Numbered from the stretch's first letter, positions 1 through 7,341 are shown. The stretch is DNA of 33,260 bases from Bacteroidia bacterium (GCA_025451785.1 JANWJV010000008.1:1-33260); one strand, 5' to 3'. A program made the numbers and translations. Notes: generated by a model from the letters alone, not told the origin.

Positions 1-1631
1 ATCTTTGGATGTACGACCCTGTTACCCTGCGCTGGACCTGGATCAGCGGCGACAATACGGTGAACCAGGCCGATGTTTGGGGAACCAAAGGAGTTTCGGC
101 AACAACCAACAAACCCGGCGGCAGGTCATCGTATGCATCTTCGCGCGATAACAACGGAAACATGTGGATGTTTGGCGGTGGTATCGCCGGTGTTAATTGC
201 GATGATCTCTGGAAATATGATATGGGTAATAACCAATGGACATGGATGAAAGGAAGTACCAATGGCAGCGCAGGTTCATTTGGCGCACAATGCGTGGAGG
301 ATACGCTTAACAATCCTCCCGCGCTGTATGAGCAGCGTTCGCGCTGGACCGATGACTGCGGTAATATGTGGGTGTTCGGCGGCTTCAGCGTAAGTGAATA
401 CTCCAACAACCTTTTCAGGTACAGTGTAAAGAACAACAACTGGACCTGGGTGAGCGGTGCCAACACCATGAACCAGGCGGGGAATTATGGAGTGCAGGGA
501 CAAGCTTCCGCAACAAATGTTCCCGGAGCCAGGGGTGGCTCTCTCCCCTTCCGCCGGCCCGGACAAAATGAGCTGTGGCTCTTTGGCGGCGGCGGAGGTG
601 CCGACCGTAACGATATGTGGAAGTTCATCCCTGATAAACCCACAGCGGGTTTTACAAGCACTGCCGGAACCTGTCCTCTTTCGTTCAGTTTCACCAATAC
701 AAGTATTCCCGGCTGCAATGAGATCCGTTCCTGGTCATGGGATTTTGGTGATCCTGCCAGCGGCGCGGCTAATACTTCTGTTCAGCTCAACCCAACGCAT
801 ACCTTCAGCGGCGGCGGCAATTTTAATGTGAAGCTCCGTGTGATCAACTGCACGGGGAGCAGCGACTCTATCATTAAAGTAGTTAATGTATCTACAAGTC
901 AGAAGATAACGCTTACCATTAAAGACGCGGCCTGCCCTGGTGATACCAGCGGTTCAGTGAGCGCAGTAGTTACAGGAGGGACCGGTCCCTACACCTATTC
1001 CTGGAGTAATGGACAAAGCAGCGCTTCCATCAGCGGATTGGGAATGGGCAATTATTCTGTAACGGTGATCGATTCCAATGGCTGTAGTGTAACATTGCCT
1101 GCTAGCGTAAACCAAAAGATTGGACCAACAGCAGGCGCAGGAAATGACACCACAATACTTGCCGGAATAACCGTGACGCTGAAAGGAAGCGGCGGCGGAA
1201 CCTATACCTGGAGCCCGGCGGAAGGCTTAAGTTGTACTGACTGTCCTAATCCATTAGCAAAACCTTCGGTGACCACCACTTATACCCTTACGGTAAGCGA
1301 CAGCAGCGGGTGTACAGCCACAGACCAAGTAACGATATTTGTTGACCCGCAATGCGATAAGGGCGTATTTGTACCCAATGCCTTCTCGCCCAATGGTGAC
1401 GGCAAGAACGATGTGCTGTTCGTTTACGCCAACTGCCTCAAGACATTCACCTTTATGGTTTTCGATCGCTGGGGAGAAAAGGTATTCGAGAGCACCGAGA
1501 CAAAAAAAGGCTGGGACGGCACTTTTAGCGGAAAGGAGTTCAGTACCGCGATATTCGTTTATACGCTGAAGGGAATGACCACCGATGATAAAGAGGTGAT
1601 CAAGTCAGGCACGGTAAGCCTGATGCGATAA
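1..1631 (+). CDS. Secreted Kelch/PKD/SprB protein with T9SS type B (gliding-type) C-terminus, 5' truncated
   Basis: This is the 3' part of a large exported surface protein. The reading frame is open to the left edge (Leu-Trp precedes the ORF-track Met), so that Met is probably internal. Residues about 1-205 carry Kelch-type propeller repeats with recurring WTW.SG, MW.FGG and DLW/DMWK motifs. A PKD domain follows at about 209-291 (WSWDFGDPASG), then an SprB-like repeat at about 297-368 (GPYTYSWSNGQ, VTVIDSNGC) and a further Ig-like module at about 372-445. The C-terminus at about 452-540 has FVPNAFSPNGDGKND and FDRWGEKVFES, the signature of the gliding-motility/T9SS type B sorting domain. I infer secretion through the type IX system and attachment at the cell surface; the ligand is unknown. 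It converges on the next gene with only one base between the stop codons. Confidence 0.9.
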   Translation, partial: LWMYDPVTLRWTWISGDNTVNQADVWGTKGVSATTNKPGGRSSYASSRDNNGNMWMFGGGIAGVNCDDLWKYDMGNNQWTWMKGSTNGSAGSFGAQCVEDTLNNPPALYEQRSRWTDDCGNMWVFGGFSVSEYSNNLFRYSVKNNNWTWVSGANTMNQAGNYGVQGQASATNVPGARGGSLPFRRPGQNELWLFGGGGGADRNDMWKFIPDKPTAGFTSTAGTCPLSFSFTNTSIPGCNEIRSWSWDFGDPASGAANTSVQLNPTHTFSGGGNFNVKLRVINCTGSSDSIIKVVNVSTSQKITLTIKDAACPGDTSGSVSAVVTGGTGPYTYSWSNGQSSASISGLGMGNYSVTVIDSNGCSVTLPASVNQKIGPTAGAGNDTTILAGITVTLKGSGGGTYTWSPAEGLSCTDCPNPLAKPSVTTTYTLTVSDSSGCTATDQVTIFVDPQCDKGVFVPNAFSPNGDGKNDVLFVYANCLKTFTFMVFDRWGEKVFESTETKKGWDGTFSGKEFSTAIFVYTLKGMTTDDKEVIKSGTVSLMR

Positions 1632-1632
1632 G

Positions 1633-2127
1633 TTATTTTTTGAGGTTCGTCTCCTCTATCTTAAAAATGTAGAAGAAGCTGCTCTTGTCTCCGTTAAGGA
1701 GTTCCGCTTCGGCACTATAGAGCGGGACGAAGAGCTTCTCCCCTTCCTTATAGGGCTTATCGAACTTGAGCGAAGTGAGGATATTATAGGAGCCACCGTT
1801 GTTCACGTAAACACGCTTCACTACCCATTGCTTACCGGCAGGAACCGTAAAACTGGTTCCGGCCATACTTTGTTTGGTGATCTCACCGCCTCCGGGCTTT
1901 GCAAGGGTGTCGTTTGTTTTTGTTTGGGCAGGGGCCATTGCCCTGATGGCAGCGTTAGCGCTGTCGATCTTCTTCTGATCGATAGGCTTTCCGCTCATAT
2001 GCTGTGCTTTGATCCAGCTCATAAGGCTGTCCACTTTCGCCTGCTGCTGGGGTGTCATTCCCTGGGGAAACAGCGGGAGATAAAAAGACAGGCAAAGAAG
2101 AATGATAGATCCTTTCAGGGCATTCAT
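1633..2127 (-). CDS. Small secreted protein, divergent relative of the VPANKVWKIE array
   Basis: This 164-residue protein has a signal peptide (MNALKGSIILLCLSFYLPLF), and I do not recognise a named family. Residues about 23-90 form a charged, Gln/Ala-rich spacer (MTPQQQAKVDSLMSWIK). The C-terminal half, TVPAGKQWVVKRVYV followed by LFVPLYSAEAELLNG and FYIFKIEE, has the same strand order as the seven upstream paralogues (VPANKVWKIE, then a WLPAG turn, then IEFNVVP), so I read it as a longer, diverged member. It is the last gene of the operon, 20 nt downstream of the preceding paralogue. It ends in NLKK and lacks the terminal VVP of the others. No lipobox, T9SS tail or enzyme motif is visible. 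The function is unknown; a beta-sandwich structural or binding role is only a guess. Confidence 0.75.
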   Translation of the reverse strand: MNALKGSIILLCLSFYLPLFPQGMTPQQQAKVDSLMSWIKAQHMSGKPIDQKKIDSANAAIRAMAPAQTKTNDTLAKPGGGEITKQSMAGTSFTVPAGKQWVVKRVYVNNGGSYNILTSLKFDKPYKEGEKLFVPLYSAEAELLNGDKSSFFYIFKIEETNLKK

Positions 2128-2147
2128 TACTTACAAGGTAAGATTTT

Positions 2148-2576
2148 TTAAGGAACCACGTTGAACTCGATAGCGGAAAGGCTACCGTAGAACGGTGTTC
2201 CATTCGTAAGCGTGGTCGATCTTATCGAAAGGGTATAGGTTCCGGGAGGCAGCCAATGCGGCATTACCTGTACGTTCGAGTTGGCATCGAACAGCAGCCG
2301 GTTGTCAATGGCGATCCGCCCGCCGTTACTAAAGGTCAGTAAGTTGTTTGATGAAATGTAAGTACTACTGGTAAGTGTCTCTATTTTCCATACCTTATTA
2401 GCGGGGACAGTAATATTTACCGTAGCATCGGTATAAGAACTGGTGCCCACTTGTGTAACAGAGAACTGCATGTACTTCACCTGGTTGAACTGGAGATTGC
2501 CCTGAGCAAGCGATCTCGTTGTAAAGACAAAACTTAGAATTGCAACCAATAAGGTGATCGATACGATCTTTTTCAT
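2148..2576 (-). CDS. Small secreted array protein 7 (long subtype A)
   Basis: This is one of seven tandem paralogues. The ORF track begins 12 codons upstream, but MKKIVSITLL is the natural start because it opens a signal peptide and leaves a 13-nt gap to the preceding gene; the protein is then 142 residues. Cleavage is likely at LAQ|GNLQFNQ. The mature chain has GNLQFNQVKYMQFSVTQ, then VPANKVWKIE, a GGRIAIDNRLLF segment, WLPPGTYTLSIRS, and a closing AIEFNVVP directly before the stop. This marks the long subtype A. The strand-rich pattern with no cysteines in the mature part suggests a small beta-sandwich. No enzyme motif or T9SS tail is present. It is probably exported, but its final location and function are unknown. 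Confidence 0.85.
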   Translation of the reverse strand: MKKIVSITLLVAILSFVFTTRSLAQGNLQFNQVKYMQFSVTQVGTSSYTDATVNITVPANKVWKIETLTSSTYISSNNLLTFSNGGRIAIDNRLLFDANSNVQVMPHWLPPGTYTLSIRSTTLTNGTPFYGSLSAIEFNVVP

Positions 2577-2589
2577 TTGATTCGTATTT

Positions 2590-2967
2590 TTACGGAACAA
2601 CAGTATACTCAACTATCGACACAGTTCCCCTTGCTGTAGCGGCGTTCTGGAAACTTCCGATAAAGCCGGAGGGAAGCCAAAAAGGAAAGGAAGGATTAGC
2701 GACGGTGGAACTGGGGTTGTTTCCGAAGTAAGCAACATTTTGTCCTGAACTGTTCCTCAGCATAATGGCGGCGCCGTTAGCCACTCCCGCTCCAACACTT
2801 TCGATCTTCCAAACCTTGCCTGCGGGCACCACTACTGCTTGTGTTGCGTTCGAGGCAAGATCGACCAGGATCACCTGGCTGAAAATAAGATTGTTTTGCT
2901 GGGCGAGCGCTTCCTGCTTTATGGAAGTTGACGCAAGAAGCAGGAATAATAAAAATAGTTTTTTCAT
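2590..2967 (-). CDS. Small secreted array protein 6 (short subtype B)
   Basis: This is a 125-residue tandem paralogue of the short type. The signal peptide MKKLFLLFLLLASTSIKQEALAQ is followed by NNLIFSQVILVDLASNATQ, then VPAGKVWKIES, MLRNSSGQNVAYFGN, FPFWLPSGFIGSFQN and a terminal VEYTVVP. Relative to subtype A it lacks the GGRI.IDG segment and has LRNSSG...FG in its place. It closely resembles the other subtype B member further upstream in the operon (FPFWLPSG.x.GSFQN in both), so the two share a more recent ancestor than either does with subtype A. The gap to the previous gene is 8 nt. The function is unknown; export by the Sec signal is the only supported property. Confidence 0.85.
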   Translation of the reverse strand: MKKLFLLFLLLASTSIKQEALAQQNNLIFSQVILVDLASNATQAVVVPAGKVWKIESVGAGVANGAAIMLRNSSGQNVAYFGNNPSSTVANPSFPFWLPSGFIGSFQNAATARGTVSIVEYTVVP

Positions 2968-2975
2968 AAATACCT

Positions 2976-3404
2976 TTAAGGAACTATATTAAACTCGATG
3001 GCTGTTACTGAGCCTACATATTGATATCCGTTAGAAGTAGCAGAGGTTCTCATTGATAATGTATAGGAGCCTGCAGGCAGCCACATGGGAAGTGTAGGAG
3101 TGTAAAAGATAGTACTGGAGGAGCTGTAAGCCTCCCATATCACTCTTCCGTCGATCAGGATCCTGCCACCGTTTACAATAGAAGCATAGTTAGCGGCCGG
3201 AACTATATAGCTGGAGTTCGCGCTTTCTATTTTCCAAACCTTGTTGGCAGGAACGGTAATGTTCGTTATTTGTTCAGCATGCACAACGGAGTTGGGCTGT
3301 GTAACGCTGAAAGTGAAATACTTTACAGCGTTGAATTGTAGGTTTCCCTGGGCAAAAACGCTTCCTGAAAGCGCAAGCAGGGTAATAAGGATCAGTTTTT
3401 TCAT
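2976..3404 (-). CDS. Small secreted array protein 5 (long subtype A)
   Basis: This 142-residue subtype A paralogue has a signal peptide MKKLILITLLALSGSVFAQ and a mature start GNLQFNAVKYFTFSVTQ. It then carries TNITVPANKVWKIES, GGRILIDGRVIWEAY, PMWLPAGSYTLSMRTS and the closing AIEFNIVP. It lies between the two short subtype B members, so the array alternates A-B-A-B-A at its downstream end. The gap to the upstream gene is 4 nt, consistent with one polycistronic mRNA. It most resembles array protein 7 (FSVTQ, GGRI.ID, YTLS.R). No catalytic motif or cell-wall/T9SS anchor is visible. The function is unknown. Confidence 0.85.
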   Translation of the reverse strand: MKKLILITLLALSGSVFAQGNLQFNAVKYFTFSVTQPNSVVHAEQITNITVPANKVWKIESANSSYIVPAANYASIVNGGRILIDGRVIWEAYSSSSTIFYTPTLPMWLPAGSYTLSMRTSATSNGYQYVGSVTAIEFNIVP

Positions 3405-3408
3405 ATCG

Positions 3409-3774
3409 TTAAGGTACTACGTTAAATTCAATAATAGAGATGCTGCTTCTTTGAGCGTTTAGATTCTGAAAACTGCCGGTAAATCCGGAAGGCAGCCAAA
3501 AAGGATAATTGGCCGTTGCAGCGGCTCCGGTCATACTTCCGAAATGAGCGATCGCGGCGGCGGATGAATTCCTCAGATCGATGCTTGGGTTGGAAGAGGC
3601 TCCCGTACCTGTACTTTCTATCTTCCATACTTTGTTAGCAGGAACAGAGATCGCCTGCGTTGCTCCAGAGGCCATATCAAAAACAATGATCTGGTTGAAC
3701 TGCAGGTTGCCTTGGGCTTTAGCCCCTGCCGTAAAGAGCAAAAGTGCGAAAAGCGAAAACAGTATCTTTTTCAT
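3409..3774 (-). CDS. Small secreted array protein 4 (short subtype B)
   Basis: This 121-residue subtype B paralogue starts with MKKILFSLFALLLFTAGAKAQ as signal peptide. The mature chain is GNLQFNQIIVFDMASGATQ, then SVPANKVWKIESTG, DLRNSSAAAIAHFGS, YPFWLPSGFTGSFQN and SIIEFNVVP at the stop. The N-terminal GNLQFNQ is shared with subtype A, whereas the centre (LRNSS...HFG) and the GSFQN turn are shared only with array protein 6. Only 3 nt separate it from the upstream gene. Export is inferred from the signal peptide; the role is unknown. Confidence 0.85.
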   Translation of the reverse strand: MKKILFSLFALLLFTAGAKAQGNLQFNQIIVFDMASGATQAISVPANKVWKIESTGTGASSNPSIDLRNSSAAAIAHFGSMTGAAATANYPFWLPSGFTGSFQNLNAQRSSISIIEFNVVP

Positions 3775-3777
3775 CTA

Positions 3778-4185
3778 TTAAGGCACAATGTTAAATTCTA
3801 TACCAGAAATAAAACCGTTGTAAATGTTCCCGGCACTAAGGTTATTGCTCTTGCAAGAGAATGTATAGGTTCCCGCGGCCAGCCAGATAGGCGTGTATGA
3901 ATAAGTATTGGAAGCATACCCAGAAATAACCTTAGTGTTGAGAAGCATATATCCCCCGGTGCCGATAGCGTTAGTTCCGGTTGTAAAGGTACTACAGCCT
4001 GTTGCGTCAAGCTTCCATACTTTATTGGCAGGAACTGTTACAACTACATCGGTTTGGGTATAGGTGGAACCTACCTGGGTAACTGAGATCTCGTACAGCA
4101 GGGCCTTGTTAAACTGAAGGTTGCCCTGGGCTGATACCGCAGCCGCAGAAAAAATAAGAACAAGAGCCAATAACGTCTTTTTCAT
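3778..4185 (-). CDS. Small secreted array protein 3 (subtype A, most divergent of the seven)
   Basis: This 135-residue paralogue has a signal peptide MKKTLLALVLIFSAAAVSAQ and mature GNLQFNKALLYEISVTQ. It keeps TVPANKVWKLDATG, a GGYMLLNTKVISGY segment in place of GGRI.IDG, PIWLAAGTYTFSCKSN and the closing GIEFNIVP. It is the only member with WLAAG instead of WLP[AP/S]G, and it has two cysteines (GCSTF and SCKSN) that could pair outside the cytoplasm. The gaps on both sides are 3 nt. It may have a distinct binding surface, which is inference only; the function is not recognisable. Confidence 0.83.
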   Translation of the reverse strand: MKKTLLALVLIFSAAAVSAQGNLQFNKALLYEISVTQVGSTYTQTDVVVTVPANKVWKLDATGCSTFTTGTNAIGTGGYMLLNTKVISGYASNTYSYTPIWLAAGTYTFSCKSNNLSAGNIYNGFISGIEFNIVP

Positions 4186-4188
4186 TAT

Positions 4189-4608
4189 TTACGGTACAAT
4201 ATTAAATTCAATGACAGATATGGCGCCCTTAAAATAAAAAGTTGGAGTGCTGGTACTTGATCTCAATTCTAAGTTATAGCTTCCAGCTGGGAGCCAAAAG
4301 GGTAAATGACTGAGCTGCCCCGGGGTGGAATAAAAGTCGGAAAGAAGATTACCGTCAAGCGTTATCCTTCCGCCAAACGAGTGGCTGCCTGTTGAAGGAG
4401 AATATGAAGTGGGGGACGCTGCTTCGATCTTCCATACCTTATTGGCAGGCACGGTGATCGCCACGCTGGCAAAGTCGAACGTTCCGTTGCTGCTGGTTTG
4501 TATAACGTTGAGCTGAAAGAACTTCACCTGGTTGAACTGCAGGTTGCCCTGAGCCTTTGCCATAGTGCCTGATAATACAAACAAAAAGAGAACAAGTACC
4601 TTTTTCAT
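4189..4608 (-). CDS. Small secreted array protein 2 (long subtype A)
   Basis: This 139-residue subtype A paralogue carries the signal peptide MKKVLVLFLFVLSGTMAKAQ and mature GNLQFNQVKFFQLNVIQ. Conserved blocks follow: VAITVPANKVWKIEAAS, FGGRITLDGNLLSDFY, HLPFWLPAGSYNLELRSS and AISVIEFNIVP at the stop. It is closest to array protein 1: both have KIEAAS, the Y-SP-S-TG motif, STPGQ/NTPGG and YF.GA.SVIEFN. The two also share 33 identical nucleotides across the signal-cleavage region, so this is a recent duplication or gene conversion. The spacing is 3 nt to each neighbour. The function is unknown. Confidence 0.85.
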   Translation of the reverse strand: MKKVLVLFLFVLSGTMAKAQGNLQFNQVKFFQLNVIQTSSNGTFDFASVAITVPANKVWKIEAASPTSYSPSTGSHSFGGRITLDGNLLSDFYSTPGQLSHLPFWLPAGSYNLELRSSTSTPTFYFKGAISVIEFNIVP

Positions 4609-4611
4609 GAT

Positions 4612-5034
4612 CTACGGAACTACATTAAATTCAATAACAGAAACGGCACCGTTAAAATAATAGGTACTGGAGGTGGTGTTTGACTTCAATGCAAGAGTGT
4701 AGGTGCCTGCCGGAAGCCAAAAGGGCAAGGTATTGAAACCACCCGGGGTGTTGGCATAATCGAATAGCACGTGGCCGTCGATACATATCTTCCCCCCGAA
4801 TACGGCAGAACCGCTGGTCGGAGAATAATAAGTGGCGGAGGCCGCTTCAATTTTCCAAACTTTATTAGCCGGAACGGTAACCACCTGCGTGGTTTGGTCG
4901 AATGCACTGCTGCTGAGCTGGGTAAGCAACAGCTGGAAGTATTTCACCTGGTTGAACTGCAGGTTGCCCTGAGCCGAAACATTGAGTCCGCAGAAGACAA
5001 TAGCAAGTGCGGTGAAGAAGGTTCTTGATTTCAT
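4612..5034 (-). CDS. Small secreted array protein 1 (long subtype A, first of the array)
   Basis: This 140-residue protein is the first of the seven paralogues, 10 nt downstream of the collagen-like gene. The signal peptide is MKSRTFFTALAIVFCGLNVSAQ and the mature chain begins GNLQFNQVKYFQLLLTQ. It contains QVVTVPANKVWKIEAAS, FGGKICIDGHVLFDY, TLPFWLPAGTYTLALKSN and VSVIEFNVVP. The repeating blocks are spaced as expected for about eight short beta strands. No lipobox, transmembrane segment after the signal, or T9SS domain is present, so it is presumably periplasmic, secreted, or held by a partner. The function is not recognised. Confidence 0.85.
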   Translation of the reverse strand: MKSRTFFTALAIVFCGLNVSAQGNLQFNQVKYFQLLLTQLSSSAFDQTTQVVTVPANKVWKIEAASATYYSPTSGSAVFGGKICIDGHVLFDYANTPGGFNTLPFWLPAGTYTLALKSNTTSSTYYFNGAVSVIEFNVVP

Positions 5035-5044
5035 ATTCTTAAAG

Positions 5045-6592
5045 TTAGAAGCCTTTCACAGTATGTACCAACGAGCGTTCAAAAGCGCCGGTACCTGAGT
5101 TAGAACTGGAGTTGATCATCTCGATCATCACCCTGCTGTAAACCACGTTCTCTCCGAAGGCTGCTCCTTTTCCAAGGCCATCGGTGGCTTTGGTAGTGGT
5201 GCAGCGGTGCTGCAACTGGAAGGTGGCCGTTCCGGATACCGTGATGAATCCTTCGATACTGCTGGCGTCATCAATAGAACTGCTGCCTTTCAGCGCAGTG
5301 GAACCTGCTGTAGTATTATAGAGCCTCGACTGGTGAACGCCTACCTGGTAAGCAGGAGCCAATGCGGATATATAATAGGTACCTGTGGTAAGTGTAATGT
5401 CGTTGCCTGAAATGGTGATGGCTGTTCCCTGGTTGATAACCGTGGTGTTAAGTGTGCGTACCACCCATGATCCGCTGGTGAATCCGCCTGCATCAGTTCC
5501 TGAGCTTTGCTCCTCCTGGAACAACGCATAATCAGAAATACCGGGAGCACCTTGTGCCCCCTGAGCGCCTGCTGCTCCAGCAGCACCTGTTGCTCCTACT
5601 GCACCGGTGGCACCGGTCACACCCTGAGCGCCGGCAGAACCGGTAGCTCCTGTTGCACCCTGAGCACCTGCGGTTCCGGTAGCTCCAGTAGCGCCCGTTG
5701 CTCCATTAGTTCCTGCAGCACCGGTAGCACCCGTAGCTCCATTTGCACCAGCAGCACCTGTGGCGCCGGTTGCTCCTGTAGCACCATTCGTTCCATTGGT
5801 GCCGTTCGTTCCGGCAATACCTTGAGGACCTGTGGGGCCAGTTACTCCGTTAGTTCCATTAGTACCGTTGGTTCCCGCAACACCCTGGGGACCAGTAGCG
5901 CCGGTTGCACCGTTTGTTCCATTAGTACCCGCTGCTCCCTGAGGACCGGTAGCACCTGTTGCTCCGTTAGTACCATTGGTTCCCGCAATACCTTGCGGGC
6001 CTGTGGCTCCGGTAACACCATTAGTACCATTCGCGCCTGTGGGACCGGTTGCTCCGTTACTTCCGTTAGTACCGTTGGTGCCTGCTGTTCCCTGGGCACC
6101 GGTAGGACCTGTTGCGCCTTGTGTGCCGTTAGTACCCGCGGGGCCCGTAGCTCCGGTAGGACCGGTAGCACCCGTGCCTCCACCTGAGCCTGACGACTGC
6201 GCGTACAGCGCATAGGGAACGCTGAGCATTTGCGAAGTGCCCATGTTAACATACCCGCTGCCGAAATCAACTTCCTGCTGCAGGAATTTACTTCCTACAG
6301 CCCAGTTGATGGCGCTGAACGTTCCGCTCACCACAGTACCCTGTCCGATGCTGATCGTGAAAAGACCGAACTGGTTAGTGGTTACCGCGTGCGTTTCCTG
6401 GTACACAATGGTACCGGTCGAAGAAATGTCGCGCACGCTTGCTTTTACTGTTATGGCTGTGCTTACCAGTTCATTGCCGGCGGCGTCGCGGGCAATTGCC
6501 TGGTACTTGATCGCCTGCGGCACCTGTGCCATGATGGTTCCGGCGAAGAAAAGAGGCAGAAGGGATAAGAGTACTTTTTTCATATCGATCAT
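5045..6592 (-). CDS. Collagen-like secreted protein with C1q/TNF-like C-terminal domain
   Basis: This 515-residue exported protein has three parts. After the signal peptide ([20 protein letters not shown]) an N-terminal domain at about 24-134 has [17 protein letters not shown] and [11 protein letters not shown], which commonly precedes tail-like or collagen-like regions in Bacteroidota. A central stretch at about 140-350 contains roughly 70 uninterrupted Gly-X-Y triplets, mostly GAT, GTN, GPT, GPQ and GAA. The C-terminal domain at about 352-500 (SYWV-like [28 protein letters not shown]) resembles a C1q/TNF-like jelly roll. By analogy a trimeric stalk with a globular head is likely. The start overlaps the stop of the upstream gene (ATGA); a second in-frame ATG three codons later fits the signal peptide slightly better. 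It has no T9SS tail of its own. Confidence 0.88.
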   Translation of the reverse strand: MIDMKKVLLSLLPLFFAGTIMAQVPQAIKYQAIARDAAGNELVSTAITVKASVRDISSTGTIVYQETHAVTTNQFGLFTISIGQGTVVSGTFSAINWAVGSKFLQQEVDFGSGYVNMGTSQMLSVPYALYAQSSGSGGGTGATGPTGATGPAGTNGTQGATGPTGAQGTAGTNGTNGSNGATGPTGANGTNGVTGATGPQGIAGTNGTNGATGATGPQGAAGTNGTNGATGATGPQGVAGTNGTNGTNGVTGPTGPQGIAGTNGTNGTNGATGATGATGAAGANGATGATGAAGTNGATGATGATGTAGAQGATGATGSAGAQGVTGATGAVGATGAAGAAGAQGAQGAPGISDYALFQEEQSSGTDAGGFTSGSWVVRTLNTTVINQGTAITISGNDITLTTGTYYISALAPAYQVGVHQSRLYNTTAGSTALKGSSSIDDASSIEGFITVSGTATFQLQHRCTTTKATDGLGKGAAFGENVVYSRVMIEMINSSSNSGTGAFERSLVHTVKGF

Positions 6593-7086
6593 TGGTTGTT
6601 GATTATTTTATAGGATTGTCTGAAGGTAGAAGATGAAATGCTGAGAAGATAAATGCCGGTGGCCTGGTCGCCCACCCACAAAGGATAAGCTGTGCCGCCC
6701 GCGTTTGCCACACCACTGAATATTTTTTTACCGATGCCATCGAACAGCTCGATGGTGTATTCGTCGGCAGGAAGCTTGCTCATGTCAATGAACACATTGC
6801 CCCGGGTGGGGTTCGGATAAATGAACACACTGCTTTCGGTGTGTTTGATGTTCCACACACCTACCAGTCCGCTCTTGGGCTGCTGGAAACCTTGTGTAAG
6901 TATATTGTTGCCTGCGCTGTAGGTCTCTGTGATCACTTCACCCAGTGTCCAGGATACAGAACCTGAAGAAGAAGTGTAATATTCACCGTCAGACGCGATC
7001 ACTGTAGGTTGCAGCGATTGAGCGTTGGATGACTGGCAAAAAAAGAGGCTGGCGAAGAGAGAAAGGGAAAGGAAAAGTTTTCTCAT
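6589..7086 (-). CDS. Small secreted protein with T9SS type A sorting domain
   Basis: This 165-residue protein heads the secretome operon. Residues 1-22 form a signal peptide ([19 protein letters not shown]). Residues about 23-75 hold the short motif [17 protein letters not shown] and ILTQGFQQP, seen in many small Bacteroidota surface proteins. Residues about 85-165 form a type A T9SS sorting domain: [30 protein letters not shown] and [18 protein letters not shown]. The protein is thus little more than a sorting tail with a small cargo part. Its stop overlaps the start of the collagen-like gene by 4 nt, implying coupled translation. It is probably surface-anchored; whether it helps the neighbouring, tail-less proteins is speculation. 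Confidence 0.88.
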   Translation of the reverse strand: MRKLFLSLSLFASLFFCQSSNAQSLQPTVIASDGEYYTSSSGSVSWTLGEVITETYSAGNNILTQGFQQPKSGLVGVWNIKHTESSVFIYPNPTRGNVFIDMSKLPADEYTIELFDGIGKKIFSGVANAGGTAYPLWVGDQATGIYLLSISSSTFRQSYKIINNQ

Positions 7087-7100
7087 GTGTAAAGTTTTTT

Positions 7101-7132
7101 CAAATCTATGATATTATGCTGAACCACCAAAA
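7101..7132 (-). promoter_or_regulatory. Bacteroidota-type promoter of the secretome operon
   Basis: Read on the minus strand, TTTTG (7132-7128) is followed after 19 nt by TAGATTTG (7108-7101). This matches the Bacteroidota primary sigma pattern TTG-N17-23-TAnnTTTG. The predicted start point is about 7096, giving a leader of about 10 nt before the ATG at 7086. It is the only convincing promoter before the ten-gene minus-strand operon. Confidence 0.6.
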
Positions 7133-7315
7133 CCATTAGCTCAAAAAAATCAACTAAAAGTAACCCTTCCGGTGAGGCGATCTTAAGGAAATAGGCAAGC
7201 GGGGTACTTTATTTATCCTGCGTACCACATGAATGATAATTCGTTTGGCGCCGGGAAGCGGTAATCGGTTGCCGCCTATATATAAAGGTATAAAAGGTGA
7301 CCCCATAAAAATTCA

Positions 7316-7323
7316 TACTTTTG
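7316..7323 (+). promoter_or_regulatory. -7 promoter element TACTTTTG before the SpoIIE membrane phosphatase
   Basis: TACTTTTG fits TAnnTTTG, though I see no clear TTG about 20 nt upstream. It overlaps the TTG that the ORF track uses as start, so that TTG cannot be translated from this promoter. This supports the ATG at 7342, with a leader of about 14 nt. Confidence 0.45.
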
Positions 7324-7341
7324 AGCTGTCATCTTTCCCTA

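Noticed and set aside
5507-6187. Long plus-strand ORF of 226 codons opposite the collagen repeats, rich in Ser, Thr and Cys
   Set aside because: It is the antisense shadow of the Gly-X-Y repeat; its low-complexity composition follows from the repeat, and the real gene has signal peptide and domain logic on the minus strand.
5520-6190. CRISPR-like array from regular repeats
   Set aside because: The repeats are in-frame Gly-X-Y coding units of 9-27 nt without unique spacers.
7230-7290. Hairpin GCGG...CCGC in the gap between divergent operons
   Set aside because: The stem is only 4 bp with a long loop and no T-tract; probably chance.
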